Part shown: positions 19,096 through 27,744 of the stretch, in pieces
How positions within the stretch are numbered: the first letter of the stretch is position 1
Layout: each line of letters begins with the position of its first letter
From: Sphingomonadaceae bacterium 3R27E2-A
Lineage (GTDB): Bacteria; Pseudomonadota; Alphaproteobacteria; Sphingomonadales; Sphingomonadaceae
Direction of reading: 5' to 3'
DNA: 64,000 bases
Assembly: GCA_005503165.1 (NCBI GenBank)
Contig: SCNT01000014.1
Coordinates: 40,831-104,830, forward strand
Made by a program: the position numbers and the translations under genes
The notes under the pieces: model-generated
Seen by the model: the letters and a program-made list of their open reading frames with translations, nothing else
Database searches by the model: none
Told to the model about the DNA's origin: nothing

Positions 19096-21185
19096 AGCCG
19101 CTCCGCCTGCACCACCGTATCGGACGCGCGCAGCGCCGATAATATGCGCATCACATGGTGGACGTCGCGCACCTCGACGACGATGTCATAGGTGTGGAAG
19201 CCGCCTTCGCGGTTCGACAGGCGCAAATTGGTGATGTTCGCCATATTGGCCGCAAGGATGCCCGACATTTCGGCGAGCGTGCCGGGCTCGTTGAGGATCA
19301 CGACGCACAGCCGGGCATTGCCGCCTTCGCTGTCCTCCTGCCACCTGAGGTCGATCCAGTCGGCATCGACCCCGTCGGCGAGGCGAGGGCAGTCTATGAC
19401 GTGCACCTCGATCCCTTCGCCGGGCCGTGCCAGCCCGACGATGCGGTCGCCGGGCACCGGGTGGCAGCAGTCGGCGAGCTGGTAGGCGACCCCCGGCGTC
19501 AGCCCCGCGATCGACACCGCCGCGCCCTGGACCAGCTTGCCCGGCTTCGACTTCATGTCGGCGGTGATGCCGGGGACGAGCGCCTCGAGCACGGCATTGT
19601 CGGTCAGCCGCTGCTTGGCGATCGCGACATAGAGCGCGCTGTCGTCTTCGAGCTTCAGCCGCGTGAGCGCCGCGGCGCGCGCCTTGTCGCCGACCTTGTT
19701 GGGCAAGCGCGCGACGATCTCGTCGTACATCTTGCGGCCGAGCGCCGTGAGCTCGACCTTTTCCTTCGAGCGAACATGGCGGCGGATCGCCGCGCGCGCC
19801 TTGCCGGTGACCGCGAAGCCGAGCCATGCGGGCTGCGGGGTCTGCTTGTCCGACGACAGGATCTCGACCGTGTCGCCATTGGCGAGCTGGGTGCGCAGCG
19901 GCACCAGCCGGCCGTTGACCTTGGCGCCGACGGTGCGGTCGCCGAGCCCCGTGTGCACGGCATAGGCGAAGTCGACCGGGGTCGCGCCCTTGGGCAGCTG
20001 GTGCAGGCTTCCCTTCGGGGTGAAGGCGAAGATGCGGTCCTGGTACATCGCGATGCGCGTATTTTCCAGGAACTCGTCGGGATCGTGCGTCTGCTCGAGG
20101 ATTTCGAGGAGGTCGCGGATCCACCCCGCCTGACCGTCGGGAACCGCGCCGCCCTGTTTATAGGCCCAATGCGCGGCGAGTCCGAATTCGGACTGCTGGT
20201 GCATGCCGAGGCTGCGGATCTGGATCTCGATCCGCATATTCTGCTGGTGCATGATCGTCGTGTGCAGCGACTTGTAGCCGTTGCGCTTGGGCGTCGAGAT
20301 ATAGTCCTTGAAGCGGCCGGGCACCATTTTCCACTTGCGGTGGAGCAATCCCAGTGCGGCGTAGCAATCGGCGTCGGTGGGGGTGATGATCCGGAAGGCG
20401 ATGATGTCGGTGACCTGCTCGAAGCTGACGTGCCGCTCCTGCATCTTGCGCCAGATCGAATAGGGGTGCTTCTCGCGTCCCGAAATGTCGGCCTCGATCC
20501 CGTTCTTCGCGAGCAGTTCCTTGAACTCGCGCGTGATCGCCGCGACCTTGTCCTTGCCGCCCGCGGTCAGCTTGGCGAGGCGCCCGGTGATCGTGGCATA
20601 GGCCTCGGGCTCGAGCTCGCGAAAGGCGAGCAGCTGCATCTCGCGCATATATTCGTACATGCCGATCCGCTCGGCCAGCGGCGCATAGATATCCATCGTC
20701 TCCCTGGCGATGCGGCGGCGCTTGTCCGGGTTCTGGATGAAGTGCAGCGTGCGCATATTGTGCAGCCGGTCGGCGAGCTTGACCAGCAGCACGCGGATGT
20801 CGTCGGACATGGCGAGCAGGAATTTGCGGAGGTTTTCCGCCGCGCGCTCATTCTCGGTCTGCGCCTCGATCTTCGAAAGCTTGGTAACGCCGTCGACCAG
20901 CCGCCCGACGTCGGGGCCGAACAGCCGCTCGATTTCGTCGGGCGTCGTAAGCGTGTCTTCAAGCGTGTCGTGGAGCAGCGCGGTGACGATCGTCTCGCTG
21001 TCGAGATGCAGGTCGGTCAAAATACCCGCGACCTCGACCGGATGGCTGAAATAGGGGTCGCCCGACGCGCGCTTCTGGCTGCCGTGTTTCTGCACGGTGA
21101 AGACATAGGCACGATTGAGCAACGCCTCGTCGACGTCGGGATCATAAGCGCGCACGCGCTCGACAAGTTCATATTGACGCAGCAT
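19092..21185 (-). CDS. rsh: bifunctional (p)ppGpp synthetase/hydrolase
   Basis: A 697-residue RelA/SpoT homologue, the stringent-response enzyme that makes and degrades (p)ppGpp. Domains in order: HD hydrolase (VTALLHDTLEDT with HD at 72-73, so hydrolysis is probably retained), synthetase (EKHPYSIWRKMQERHVSFEQ and ITPTDADCY), TGS (IFAFTPKGSLHQLPKGATPV, about 375-395), a helical/zinc-finger region (LADCCHPVPGD) and a C-terminal ACT domain (VVILNEPGTLAEMSGIL). The start MLRQYELVERV is chosen at 21185; a 12-residue extension has no support. Alphaproteobacteria generally carry one such enzyme. Confidence 0.95.
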   Translation of the reverse strand: MLRQYELVERVRAYDPDVDEALLNRAYVFTVQKHGSQKRASGDPYFSHPVEVAGILTDLHLDSETIVTALLHDTLEDTLTTPDEIERLFGPDVGRLVDGVTKLSKIEAQTENERAAENLRKFLLAMSDDIRVLLVKLADRLHNMRTLHFIQNPDKRRRIARETMDIYAPLAERIGMYEYMREMQLLAFRELEPEAYATITGRLAKLTAGGKDKVAAITREFKELLAKNGIEADISGREKHPYSIWRKMQERHVSFEQVTDIIAFRIITPTDADCYAALGLLHRKWKMVPGRFKDYISTPKRNGYKSLHTTIMHQQNMRIEIQIRSLGMHQQSEFGLAAHWAYKQGGAVPDGQAGWIRDLLEILEQTHDPDEFLENTRIAMYQDRIFAFTPKGSLHQLPKGATPVDFAYAVHTGLGDRTVGAKVNGRLVPLRTQLANGDTVEILSSDKQTPQPAWLGFAVTGKARAAIRRHVRSKEKVELTALGRKMYDEIVARLPNKVGDKARAAALTRLKLEDDSALYVAIAKQRLTDNAVLEALVPGITADMKSKPGKLVQGAAVSIAGLTPGVAYQLADCCHPVPGDRIVGLARPGEGIEVHVIDCPRLADGVDADWIDLRWQEDSEGGNARLCVVILNEPGTLAEMSGILAANMANITNLRLSNREGGFHTYDIVVEVRDVHHVMRILSALRASDTVVQAERL

Positions 21186-21310
21186 CCTGTCCCAATGTCG
21201 TGCATGCGGGCGTAAATGCAATGCGAAACTTGGTTACGCGGTACCCGCCCCCTCCCGCAATATTGGTAAACGGCTTTGGAAGCATCGTGCGCGCGCGATA
21301 GGGCGGGGCG

Positions 21311-22195
21311 ATGACAGGGACCACGCCTTCCGATTCGGCCGCTCCGCGCGTGTCGATGGTGATGCCCGTGCACAATGGTGCGCGCTGGCTCGAAGAGGCG
21401 ATCGCGTCGGTCCTCGCGCAGAGCTTTGCCGATTTCGAGCTGATCCTCGTCGACGACGCGTCGCGCGACGAAAGCCCCGCGATCATGACCGCAGCGGCCG
21501 CGCGCGACCCGCGCGTCCGTTATCTGCGGCTCGACACCAACGTCGGGCTGCCCGCCGCGCTTAATCACGGCTTCGCGCAGGCGCGGGGCGAATTCCACAG
21601 CTGGACGTCGGACGACAACCTGCTGCGCCCCGCGATGCTCGAACGGCTGCTGGGCGTGTTCGCCGTGCAGCCCGAGGCCGATATCGCCTATGCCGATTTC
21701 ACGCTGATCGACGACCAAGGCAACGACCTCGGGCGCTCGCGCGTCGGGCCGGTCGAGCGCTTGCTTCACGGCAATAATATCGGCGCCTGCTTCCTCTATC
21801 GCCGCGACGTGAGCGAGGCGCTCGGCGGCTACGACATCGGGCTGTTCGGGGTCGAGGATTATGACTTCTGGCTGCGCGCGGCGCAGCGCTTCACCTTCGC
21901 CGAACTGCACGAAGACCTTTATCTGTACCGCAAACATGGTGGCAGCCTGACGAGCAAGCGCGCCGACCAGATCCATGCGCTCACCGCGCTGATCGTCGAG
22001 CGCGCGCTACCCGATCAACTCCCGCCGCGCAGCCGCAGCGAGATCCTGCTCGGCCTCGCGCTCAAGAGCCAGCGGCGCTGGCGCTTCGACCTCGTGCGCC
22101 GCGCGCTCCGCGCGCACCCGCCCTCGGTCGCGGCGCGCCTGCCCGCGCTCGCGCGCTGGACGCTCGTCGTCGCGCGTAACCGGATGACGGCATAG
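21311..22195 (+). CDS. family 2 glycosyltransferase
   Basis: A 294-residue GT-A fold glycosyltransferase that would transfer a sugar from a nucleotide donor to a cell-surface glycan. It shows the N-terminal VSMVMPVHNGARWLEEAIASV, the nucleotide-binding ILVDDASRD, the metal site region WTSDDNLL and a later GVEDYDFWLRAAQ that matches the catalytic ED(Y/F)D motif of the family. No signal peptide or transmembrane segment is evident, so it is a cytoplasmic enzyme. It is divergent from rsh and is followed by a long palindromic element, so it appears to be monocistronic. The sugar and acceptor are unknown. Confidence 0.88.
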   Translation: MTGTTPSDSAAPRVSMVMPVHNGARWLEEAIASVLAQSFADFELILVDDASRDESPAIMTAAAARDPRVRYLRLDTNVGLPAALNHGFAQARGEFHSWTSDDNLLRPAMLERLLGVFAVQPEADIAYADFTLIDDQGNDLGRSRVGPVERLLHGNNIGACFLYRRDVSEALGGYDIGLFGVEDYDFWLRAAQRFTFAELHEDLYLYRKHGGSLTSKRADQIHALTALIVERALPDQLPPRSRSEILLGLALKSQRRWRFDLVRRALRAHPPSVAARLPALARWTLVVARNRMTA

Positions 22196-22213
22196 GGGTG
22201 GGAAGCGGACATA

Positions 22214-22364
22214 ATAATCCTCCCTGTCGCGAAGCGATGGGGAGGGGGACCATGCGAAGCATGGTGGAGGGGCCGAGGCCTTGAGCGTCGGTTTCGGGCC
22301 GCCGCCCCTCCACCACCGCTTCGCGGCGGTCCCCCTCCCCACGGCTTCGCCGCAGGGAGGATTA
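22214..22364. repeat. long imperfect palindrome, family D
   Basis: Two arms of about 59 bases run from TAATCCTCCCTG (22214) to CAGGGAGGATTA (ending 22364). Sub-hairpins with GAAGC/GCTTC loops are placed symmetrically, and the arms contain GGGGAGGGGGACC and its complement. Differences between arms fall mostly in the loops, which suggests selection for a foldable structure or a fold-back mobile repeat. It lies between the glycosyltransferase and the CC_3452-type gene. Confidence 0.8.
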
Positions 22365-22506
22365 AACGGCAGCAACTGCCCGGTTCCGGACATTGAGCAA
22401 GCGATGGAAAAAGGACCGCCGCGCAGCCCGGGAGGAAGGCGGCGGGCGGTCCTCTCCAGGACCGGACGGGGCGGCGGGGGGAGGGGAGAGCCGCCCGCCC
22501 GGCCGG

Positions 22507-22848
22507 TCAGGCTGCGCCGTTGCAGCGCGCCAGATCTTCGGCTTCGAGCGCCTTGCCGTCGGCGGTGAAGCTTTTCACTTCGCCGGCTTCGCGCGCGAGG
22601 CCCGAGCACATCATCAGCGGGCGGCTGGTGCCGCGCGCGCCGACGCAATCGGTGCCCGTGCACGACCAGACGATCCCCCGCGCGACGAACTTGCCCTTGG
22701 GCGCAGGGCTGGCGAGTTCGGCGCGATAATAAGCGCCGCCGGCGGCATTTGCCGCCGCGGGCAGCAGCGCGCTGCCGCCGGCGAGCGCGACGCCGATCAG
22801 CGGCAGGATGCCGGAAAGAACGGGCGCGGGAGAAGTAAGCTTGAACAT
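22507..22848 (-). CDS. secreted protein of the CC_3452 family
   Basis: A 113-residue exported protein of unknown function. A signal peptide covers about 1-35 (LPLIGVALAGGSALLPAAANAAG). The mature part shows the pattern I associate with the CC_3452 family: YYRAELASP, FVARGIVWSCTGTDCVGARG, SRPLMMCSGLAREAG, SFTADGKALEAEDLARCN. Four cysteines suggest two disulphides. The start at 22848 has AGGAGA eight bases upstream. It is divergent from an HxlR-type regulator with repeated GTTGCAAAA motifs between them, so the regulator may control it. Confidence 0.82.
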   Translation of the reverse strand: MFKLTSPAPVLSGILPLIGVALAGGSALLPAAANAAGGAYYRAELASPAPKGKFVARGIVWSCTGTDCVGARGTSRPLMMCSGLAREAGEVKSFTADGKALEAEDLARCNGAA

Positions 22849-22880
22849 GGGGAGGTCTCCTTTTTTCGCACCTATTTTAG

Positions 22881-22921
22881 GTTGCAAAAGGAAATTTAGG
22901 TGGCGAGTTGCAAAATGCAAC
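22881..22921. promoter_or_regulatory. repeated GTTGCAAAA sites between divergent genes
   Basis: GTTGCAAAA occurs at 22881 and again at 22907, where it forms a perfect dyad GTTGCA / TGCAAC (22907-22921) with a 3-base centre. Position between a secreted-protein gene and an HxlR-type regulator makes it a candidate operator. Confidence 0.45.
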
Positions 22922-22974
22922 TAAGGGCCACATATTTTTTGTGCGGGGGCCGATTTTACGTTAGGGCTAGGCCT

Positions 22975-23496
22975 ATGGGAAAATTACGCGAACCGCTGAA
23001 CCTGCTCTATGGGGACAATTGCGCCCTGCCGCTCGCGCTCGAGGCGATGGGCGAGCGATGGTCGTTCATGATCCTGCGCGCCGCGTTCAACGGCGTTCAT
23101 CATTTCGAGGAGTTCCAGCAGGAGCTGAGCATCGCGCGCAACATCCTCTCGAACCGCCTCTCGAAGCTCGTCGACCATGGCATCATGGCGCGCGAGGTGA
23201 TGGCCGAGGACCGGCGCAAGGTGCGTTACGAGCTCACCGAAAAGGGGCTCGAGCTGCTCCCCGCGATGATTGCGCTCCGCCAATGGGGCGAGAAATGGGG
23301 CGCCGGCGTGCCCTCGACTCCGGTGCTCGTCGACGTCCGCGATGAACAGCCGATCGGACCTGTGACGATCACCGCGCACGATGGCCGGCCGATCGGATAC
23401 AAGGAACTGGTGTGGAAACACCGCGCCGAGCTCCAGCCGCTGGGGCAGGCGCGTCTGCGCGCCGACGAACGGATGGCGCCGGTTGCCGCCGAGTGA
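22975..23496 (+). CDS. HxlR family transcriptional regulator
   Basis: A 173-residue winged-helix regulator of the HxlR type. It shows NCALPLALEAMGERWSFMILRAAFNGVHHFEEFQQEL (about 15-50), SIARNILSNRLSKLVDHGI and the wing RRKVRYELTEKGLELLP; the last 60 residues are an extra C-terminal segment. HxlR members respond to aldehydes or redox state through Cys, or bind small ligands; the one Cys (about 16) is near the N-terminus. The start MGKLREPLNLL is chosen. A sensor kinase gene begins four bases after the stop, so regulator, kinase and response regulator may form one operon. Confidence 0.88.
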   Translation: MGKLREPLNLLYGDNCALPLALEAMGERWSFMILRAAFNGVHHFEEFQQELSIARNILSNRLSKLVDHGIMAREVMAEDRRKVRYELTEKGLELLPAMIALRQWGEKWGAGVPSTPVLVDVRDEQPIGPVTITAHDGRPIGYKELVWKHRAELQPLGQARLRADERMAPVAAE

Positions 23497-23500
23497 GCCC

Positions 23501-24706
23501 ATGGGCGCCGTTTCCTCCGTCGCCCCGACCGCTTCGACCATGCCGCCGACCACACCCCAGCAACGCCCTCCCAGCGGGCCGATGCCCTTGTTCGGCCTGT
23601 CGACGCCGGGGCCCTTTTTCGGCAACAAGATCCGCGCCTTCTGGAACCTCCAGATCCTGGGCTGGCTGGGCTGGCTCGGTCTCCGCGGCGTGTCGGGGCT
23701 GGCCAACGGCCAGGCGTGGAGCTTTCTCGTCCAGCCGATCGTCTCCGCGATCGCCGGCTTCTCGCTGACGCTGATTCTCGCGGTCTGCTACCGCACCTTG
23801 ATCAACCGGCGCCCGATCGTGATGTGGGGGATCAGCCTCGGCCTCGCGGCGGTGGCGACTGCGCTCTGGGCGTTCATCGACGCCTGGGTCGCGCAGATAT
23901 TGAACCCTGCGAGCGAAACGGGCTTCACCAGCCTGCTGCTCGGAGCGGTCTATATCGACGCCTCGTCGATCGCCGCCTGGTCGGCGCTCTATTTCGCGAT
24001 CAACTATTTCCTGCAGCTCGAGGAGCAGAATGATCGCGTGCTGCGGCTCGAGGCGCAGGCGGCATCGGCGCAGCTCGCGATGCTGCGCTACCAGCTCAAC
24101 CCGCACTTCCTGTTCAACACGCTCAACAGCATCTCGACTTTGGTCCTGCTCAAGCAGTCCGAGCCCGCCAATGCTATGCTCTCGCGGCTGTCGGCGTTCC
24201 TCCGCTATACGCTCGCCAACGAGCCGACGGCGCAGGTGACGCTGGCGCAGGAGATCGAGACGCTGAAGCTCTATCTCGACATCGAAAAGATGCGCTTCGA
24301 AGAGCGGTTGCGCCCGCATTTCGCGATCGATCCCGCGGTCGCGCGCGCGCGCCTGCCTTCGCTGCTGCTCCAGCCGCTGATCGAAAACGCGATCAAATAT
24401 GCGGTCACCCCGCAGGAAGAAGGCGCCGACATCACCATTTCCGCACAACTCGCCGGTCAAAATGTCCGGATTACCGTGTCGGACACCGGCTCGGGATTGC
24501 CAGCGGGCGGCACCGACCCCACCACGGGCTTTGCAACGGAATCGACCGGTGTGGGTTTAGCCAACATCAGGGACCGGCTGGCGCAGGCTTTCGGCGACCA
24601 GCATCGGTTCGACGCCCAGCCGGGCGCTGACGGCGGATTCACCGTGATAGTCGAGTTTCCGTTTCAGCCCGACGGGCAAATGACGATTGGAACCGAACGC
24701 ACATGA
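23501..24706 (+). CDS. LytS/AlgZ-type sensor histidine kinase
   Basis: A 401-residue membrane kinase of the His_kinase PF06580 class. After a proline-rich start, four hydrophobic stretches (about 50-165) form the membrane sensor. They are followed by LRYQLNPHFLFNTLNSIS with the phospho-accepting His near 205, and an HATPase domain with LIENAIKYAV, DTGSGLPAG and STGVGLANIRDRL. It pairs with the LytTR response regulator, whose ATG lies in the TGA of this gene (4-base overlap). The start at 23501 is inferred because longer forms overlap the HxlR gene. The stimulus is unknown. Confidence 0.9.
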   Translation: MGAVSSVAPTASTMPPTTPQQRPPSGPMPLFGLSTPGPFFGNKIRAFWNLQILGWLGWLGLRGVSGLANGQAWSFLVQPIVSAIAGFSLTLILAVCYRTLINRRPIVMWGISLGLAAVATALWAFIDAWVAQILNPASETGFTSLLLGAVYIDASSIAAWSALYFAINYFLQLEEQNDRVLRLEAQAASAQLAMLRYQLNPHFLFNTLNSISTLVLLKQSEPANAMLSRLSAFLRYTLANEPTAQVTLAQEIETLKLYLDIEKMRFEERLRPHFAIDPAVARARLPSLLLQPLIENAIKYAVTPQEEGADITISAQLAGQNVRITVSDTGSGLPAGGTDPTTGFATESTGVGLANIRDRLAQAFGDQHRFDAQPGADGGFTVIVEFPFQPDGQMTIGTERT

Positions 24707-25509
24707 CGATCAGAACCATCCTGGTGGATGACGAAAAATTGGCGACCCAGGGCCTGCAATTGCGGCTCGAAGCGCACAGCGATGTCGAAGTGGTGGACAC
24801 CGCGCAAAATGGCCGCGAGGCCATCCGCAAGATCAAGACGCATAAGCCCGACCTCGTGTTCCTCGACATCCAGATGCCCGGCTTCGACGGCTTCTCGGTC
24901 ATCCAGGGGTTGATGGAGGTCGAGCCGCCGCTGGTGGTGTTCGTGACGGCCTACTCCGACCATGCGATCCGCGCGTTCGAGGCGCAGGCGGTCGATTATC
25001 TGGTGAAGCCGGTCGAGCCCGAGCGGCTCGCCGACGCGCTCGACCGCGTCCGCCAGCGCCTGACTGAAAAGCGCGGCGCCGCCGAGGTCGAACGGCTGAA
25101 GACCGTGCTCGCCGAGGTCGCTCCCGAAGCGGCGGGCGATTATGACGCCGAAATCGCGCCCGACGCGCATGCTGCAGACCGCTACGAAAAGATGATCAAC
25201 ATCAAGGATCGCGGCCAGATTTTCCGCGTCGACGTCGACAGCATCGAACGCATCGACGCCGCAGGCGACTATATGTGCATTTATACCGCCGACAATTCGC
25301 TGATCCTGCGCGAGACGATGAAGGACCTCGAAAAGCGCCTCGACCCGCGCAATTTCCAGCGCGTGCACCGCTCGACGATCGTCAATCTGAGCCAGGTCAA
25401 GCAGGTCAAGCCGCACACCAACGGCGAATGTTTCCTCGTGCTCGGCTCGGGCGCGCAGGTGAAGGTCAGCCGCAGCTACCGCGACGTGGTGGCGCGCTTC
25501 GTGCACTGA
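24703..25509 (+). CDS. LytTR-family response regulator
   Basis: A 268-residue response regulator. The receiver domain shows VDDEK (9-10 acidic pair), phospho-acceptor Asp55 in LVFLDIQMPG, FVTAYSDHA and YLVKPVEPERL. The DNA-binding LytTR domain occupies about 165-268 (KDRGQIFRVDVDSIERIDAAG, FQRVHRSTIVNLSQVKQVKPH). It is encoded with its kinase with a 4-base overlap. LytTR regulators bind paired repeats upstream of envelope or virulence-type genes; the targets here are not evident. A strong intrinsic terminator follows six bases after the stop. Confidence 0.92.
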   Translation: MTIRTILVDDEKLATQGLQLRLEAHSDVEVVDTAQNGREAIRKIKTHKPDLVFLDIQMPGFDGFSVIQGLMEVEPPLVVFVTAYSDHAIRAFEAQAVDYLVKPVEPERLADALDRVRQRLTEKRGAAEVERLKTVLAEVAPEAAGDYDAEIAPDAHAADRYEKMINIKDRGQIFRVDVDSIERIDAAGDYMCIYTADNSLILRETMKDLEKRLDPRNFQRVHRSTIVNLSQVKQVKPHTNGECFLVLGSGAQVKVSRSYRDVVARFVH

Positions 25510-25514
25510 CAGAT

Positions 25515-25549
25515 CGTCGCCCCCGCCTTCGCGGGGGCGACGTGTTTTT
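25515..25549 (+). terminator. intrinsic terminator after the LytTR gene
   Basis: A 12-bp perfect stem, CGTCGCCCCCGC and GCGGGGGCGACG, has a CTTC loop and is followed by TGTTTTTA. It overlaps the end of convergent ribA and may serve both directions. Confidence 0.85.
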
Positions 25550-26603
25550 AAAGCTGGTGCCCCGTTCGATCCCGCTTCGTCGCGAGATATTGCTCGTTAT
25601 ATTTGTTCGTCGGCAGCGCGAGCGGGATACGCTCGACGACCTCGACGCCCTCGCGCTCGAGCCGCGCGACCTTCTCCGGATTGTTCGTCATCAGCCGGAT
25701 TCGCGGCACGCCCAGCAGTTCGAGCATCCGCCCCGCGATCGCGAAGTCGCGCGCCTCGACCGGGAAGCCCAGCCGCAGATTCGCGTCGACCGTGTCATAG
25801 CCCTGATCCTGCAGCGCATAGGCGCGCAACTTGTTGACCAGCCCGATCCCGCGGCCCTCCTGCCGCAGGTAGAGGAGCACGCCCCATGGCGCGTCGGCCA
25901 TTGCGTGCAGCGCGGCGTGGAGCTGCGGTCCGCAATCGCATTTGAGACTGCCGAGCACGTCGCCGGTCAGGCACTCGCTGTGCAGCCGCACCACCGGCGG
26001 GTTGCCGTCGCGCTTGCCGATGATCAGCGCGACATGGTCCGACGCCTCTTCGGGGGTCCGGAAAGCGACGATCTCGGCGGTCTCGCTCGCATCGACCGGC
26101 AGCCGCGCACGGGCCGCGATGTGCAGCCGCGCGGGGTCGAGCAGGGTGTCGACATCGGCCGCCTCGCACACCGTCTCGGCGTCGCCTACGGCGCCCCGCA
26201 CGAAGAAGGCGGGCAGCAGCCCCGCGTGGCGCGCCATCGTCATCGCCGCGGCCGCGGCGTTGTCGTCGCCGGTCGCGATCGTGCGGAACGGCCCCTTGAG
26301 CGGATTGGCGAGATCGAGCGCGGGGTCGGCGACCGCCAGCCCAGCCGCGACGTCCGGCGCCGCATCGGCGAGCCGCACCGGTCCCGGCGCTGCCGCGACG
26401 CGCTGGTTGGTGAGCTTCAGCGTCACCGCGCGCTCGCCCGAGAGCAGCAGGTCGCCGCTGGCGAAATCCTTCAGGGCGGCGTCGCTCGCGCTCTCGACCG
26501 CGATCAGGTCCAGGACACCGATGCGCAGCGGCCAGCCGCGACGCAGCGCGTCGATCGCGCGCGCGGCCCGGCGGGCACCCGCGTCCGTCGCGGGATCGCT
26601 CAA
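25548..26603 (-). CDS. ribA: GTP cyclohydrolase II
   Basis: RibA opens GTP to the first committed riboflavin intermediate. The C-terminal domain carries the zinc site in HSECLTGDVLGSLKCDCGPQL, then LRQEGRGIGLVNKLRAYALQD and LGVPRIRLMTNNPEKV, all standard. About 150 residues precede it, as in alphaproteobacterial RibA proteins with a degenerate N-terminal half. I place the start at a TTG at 26603, which overlaps the TGA of upstream xthA as TTGA; no ATG exists without running far into xthA. The product would then have 351 residues. Translational coupling to xthA is likely. Confidence 0.9.
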   Translation of the reverse strand: MSDPATDAGARRAARAIDALRRGWPLRIGVLDLIAVESASDAALKDFASGDLLLSGERAVTLKLTNQRVAAAPGPVRLADAAPDVAAGLAVADPALDLANPLKGPFRTIATGDDNAAAAAMTMARHAGLLPAFFVRGAVGDAETVCEAADVDTLLDPARLHIAARARLPVDASETAEIVAFRTPEEASDHVALIIGKRDGNPPVVRLHSECLTGDVLGSLKCDCGPQLHAALHAMADAPWGVLLYLRQEGRGIGLVNKLRAYALQDQGYDTVDANLRLGFPVEARDFAIAGRMLELLGVPRIRLMTNNPEKVARLEREGVEVVERIPLALPTNKYNEQYLATKRDRTGHQL

Positions 26604-27391
26604 AGCGCGAACTCGGTGATCAGCGGGATATGATCCGACGGCCGTTCCCAACTGCGCGCCGGCTGGACGACACGGTGCGAAACCGCCTTCGCCAGCAGGT
26701 CGGGGGTGACCCACATATGGTCGAGGCGGCGGCCGCGGTTGGACAGCTCCCAGTCTTTGGCGCGATAGCTCCACCAGGTGAACAGCGGCGTCGGCGCTTC
26801 GATGAAATGGCGGCCGAGGTCGACCCAGTTCGCCGCCGCCTGCAGCCGGCCCAGCGTCTCGACCTCGATCGGCGTGTGGCTGACGACATCCAACAAGGCC
26901 TTATGGTTCCACACGTCGCTTTCGAGCGGCGCGACGTTGAAGTCGCCGGTCAGGATCGTCGGCTGGTCGAGCGCGCCCGACCATTCGGTCATCCGGGCAT
27001 AGAAATCGAGCTTCTGCCCGAACTTGGGGTTGAGATCGCGGTCGGCGATGTCGCCGCCGGCGGGGATGTAGACATTGTCGAGCCGAACGCCGCCCGGCAA
27101 AGTCACGCCGATATGGCGCGCCTCGCCGTTCGCCTGCCAGTCATATTTGCGCACCTCGGCCAGCGGCATCTTGCTGACGATCGCGACGCCGTGGTGCATG
27201 CGCTGGCCGTGCGTGACGATATGCTCATAGCCCAGCCGCCGGAACATGTCGGGGGGGAAAGACGCGCATTCGACCTTGGTCTCCTGCAGGCACAATATGT
27301 CCGGGGTTTCTTCGCGCAGGAACTTCTCGACGATGCCGATGCGCGCGCGGACGCTGTTGATGTTCCACGACGCGATACTGATGCTGCTCAT
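26600..27391 (-). CDS. xthA: exodeoxyribonuclease III
   Basis: A 263-residue AP endonuclease / 3'-5' exonuclease of base excision repair. It has the family motifs SWNINSVRAR, CLQETKVE with the metal-binding Glu, NVYIPAGGD, TGDFNVAP with the Asp/Asn active-site pair, RGRRLDHMWVT and the terminal SDHIPLI with the catalytic His. The length is typical. ribA follows with a 4-base TTGA overlap, so the two form an operon. Confidence 0.95.
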   Translation of the reverse strand: MSSISIASWNINSVRARIGIVEKFLREETPDILCLQETKVECASFPPDMFRRLGYEHIVTHGQRMHHGVAIVSKMPLAEVRKYDWQANGEARHIGVTLPGGVRLDNVYIPAGGDIADRDLNPKFGQKLDFYARMTEWSGALDQPTILTGDFNVAPLESDVWNHKALLDVVSHTPIEVETLGRLQAAANWVDLGRHFIEAPTPLFTWWSYRAKDWELSNRGRRLDHMWVTPDLLAKAVSHRVVQPARSWERPSDHIPLITEFAL

Positions 27392-27445
27392 GCGGTGGCT
27401 CTATCGGCGGGAGAGCAGGGGCGCAACGCCCACGCCAAAAACATA

Positions 27446-27478
27446 AACCCCCGTTCCAGGGGCGGTGGAACGGGGGTT
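27446..27478 (-). terminator. hairpin with T-rich tail on the minus strand
   Basis: Arms AACCCCCGTTCCA (27446-27458) and TGGAACGGGGGTT (27466-27478) form a 13-bp stem. Read on the minus strand it is followed by TATGTTTTTGG. It lies upstream of xthA and more than 190 bases beyond the lolA terminator, so it may end a separate small transcript. Confidence 0.6.
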
Positions 27479-27676
27479 CAAGGTCAGCGTTCGTCACGCT
27501 CTTGAATGAAGGGCCTGGCGTTCCGGTTGGGGCAACAGGGGGAAACCCAGAACCGGGGGCCGTGTTGGCGCCTTCGAGAGTTGAAATAGCGCCGCTTCCC
27601 TGTCGCCAAGCTGAACGAAAATTCGGCGGATATGGCGGCTTTGGCAGTTCGTCGATGCCGAACGTCGGTTGGTCCG

Positions 27677-27717
27677 AAAAACGGCGCCGAATCCGCGTCG
27701 TGCGATTCGGCGCCGTT
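27677..27717 (-). terminator. intrinsic terminator of lolA
   Basis: Arms AACGGCGCCGAATC (27680-27693) and GATTCGGCGCCGTT (27704-27717) pair perfectly. On the minus strand the stem runs into a T tract (GTTTTTCGG). It is 27 bases past the lolA stop. Confidence 0.8.
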
Positions 27718-27744
27718 CATCATCGGCTGTGGATAAGTCGCGGT

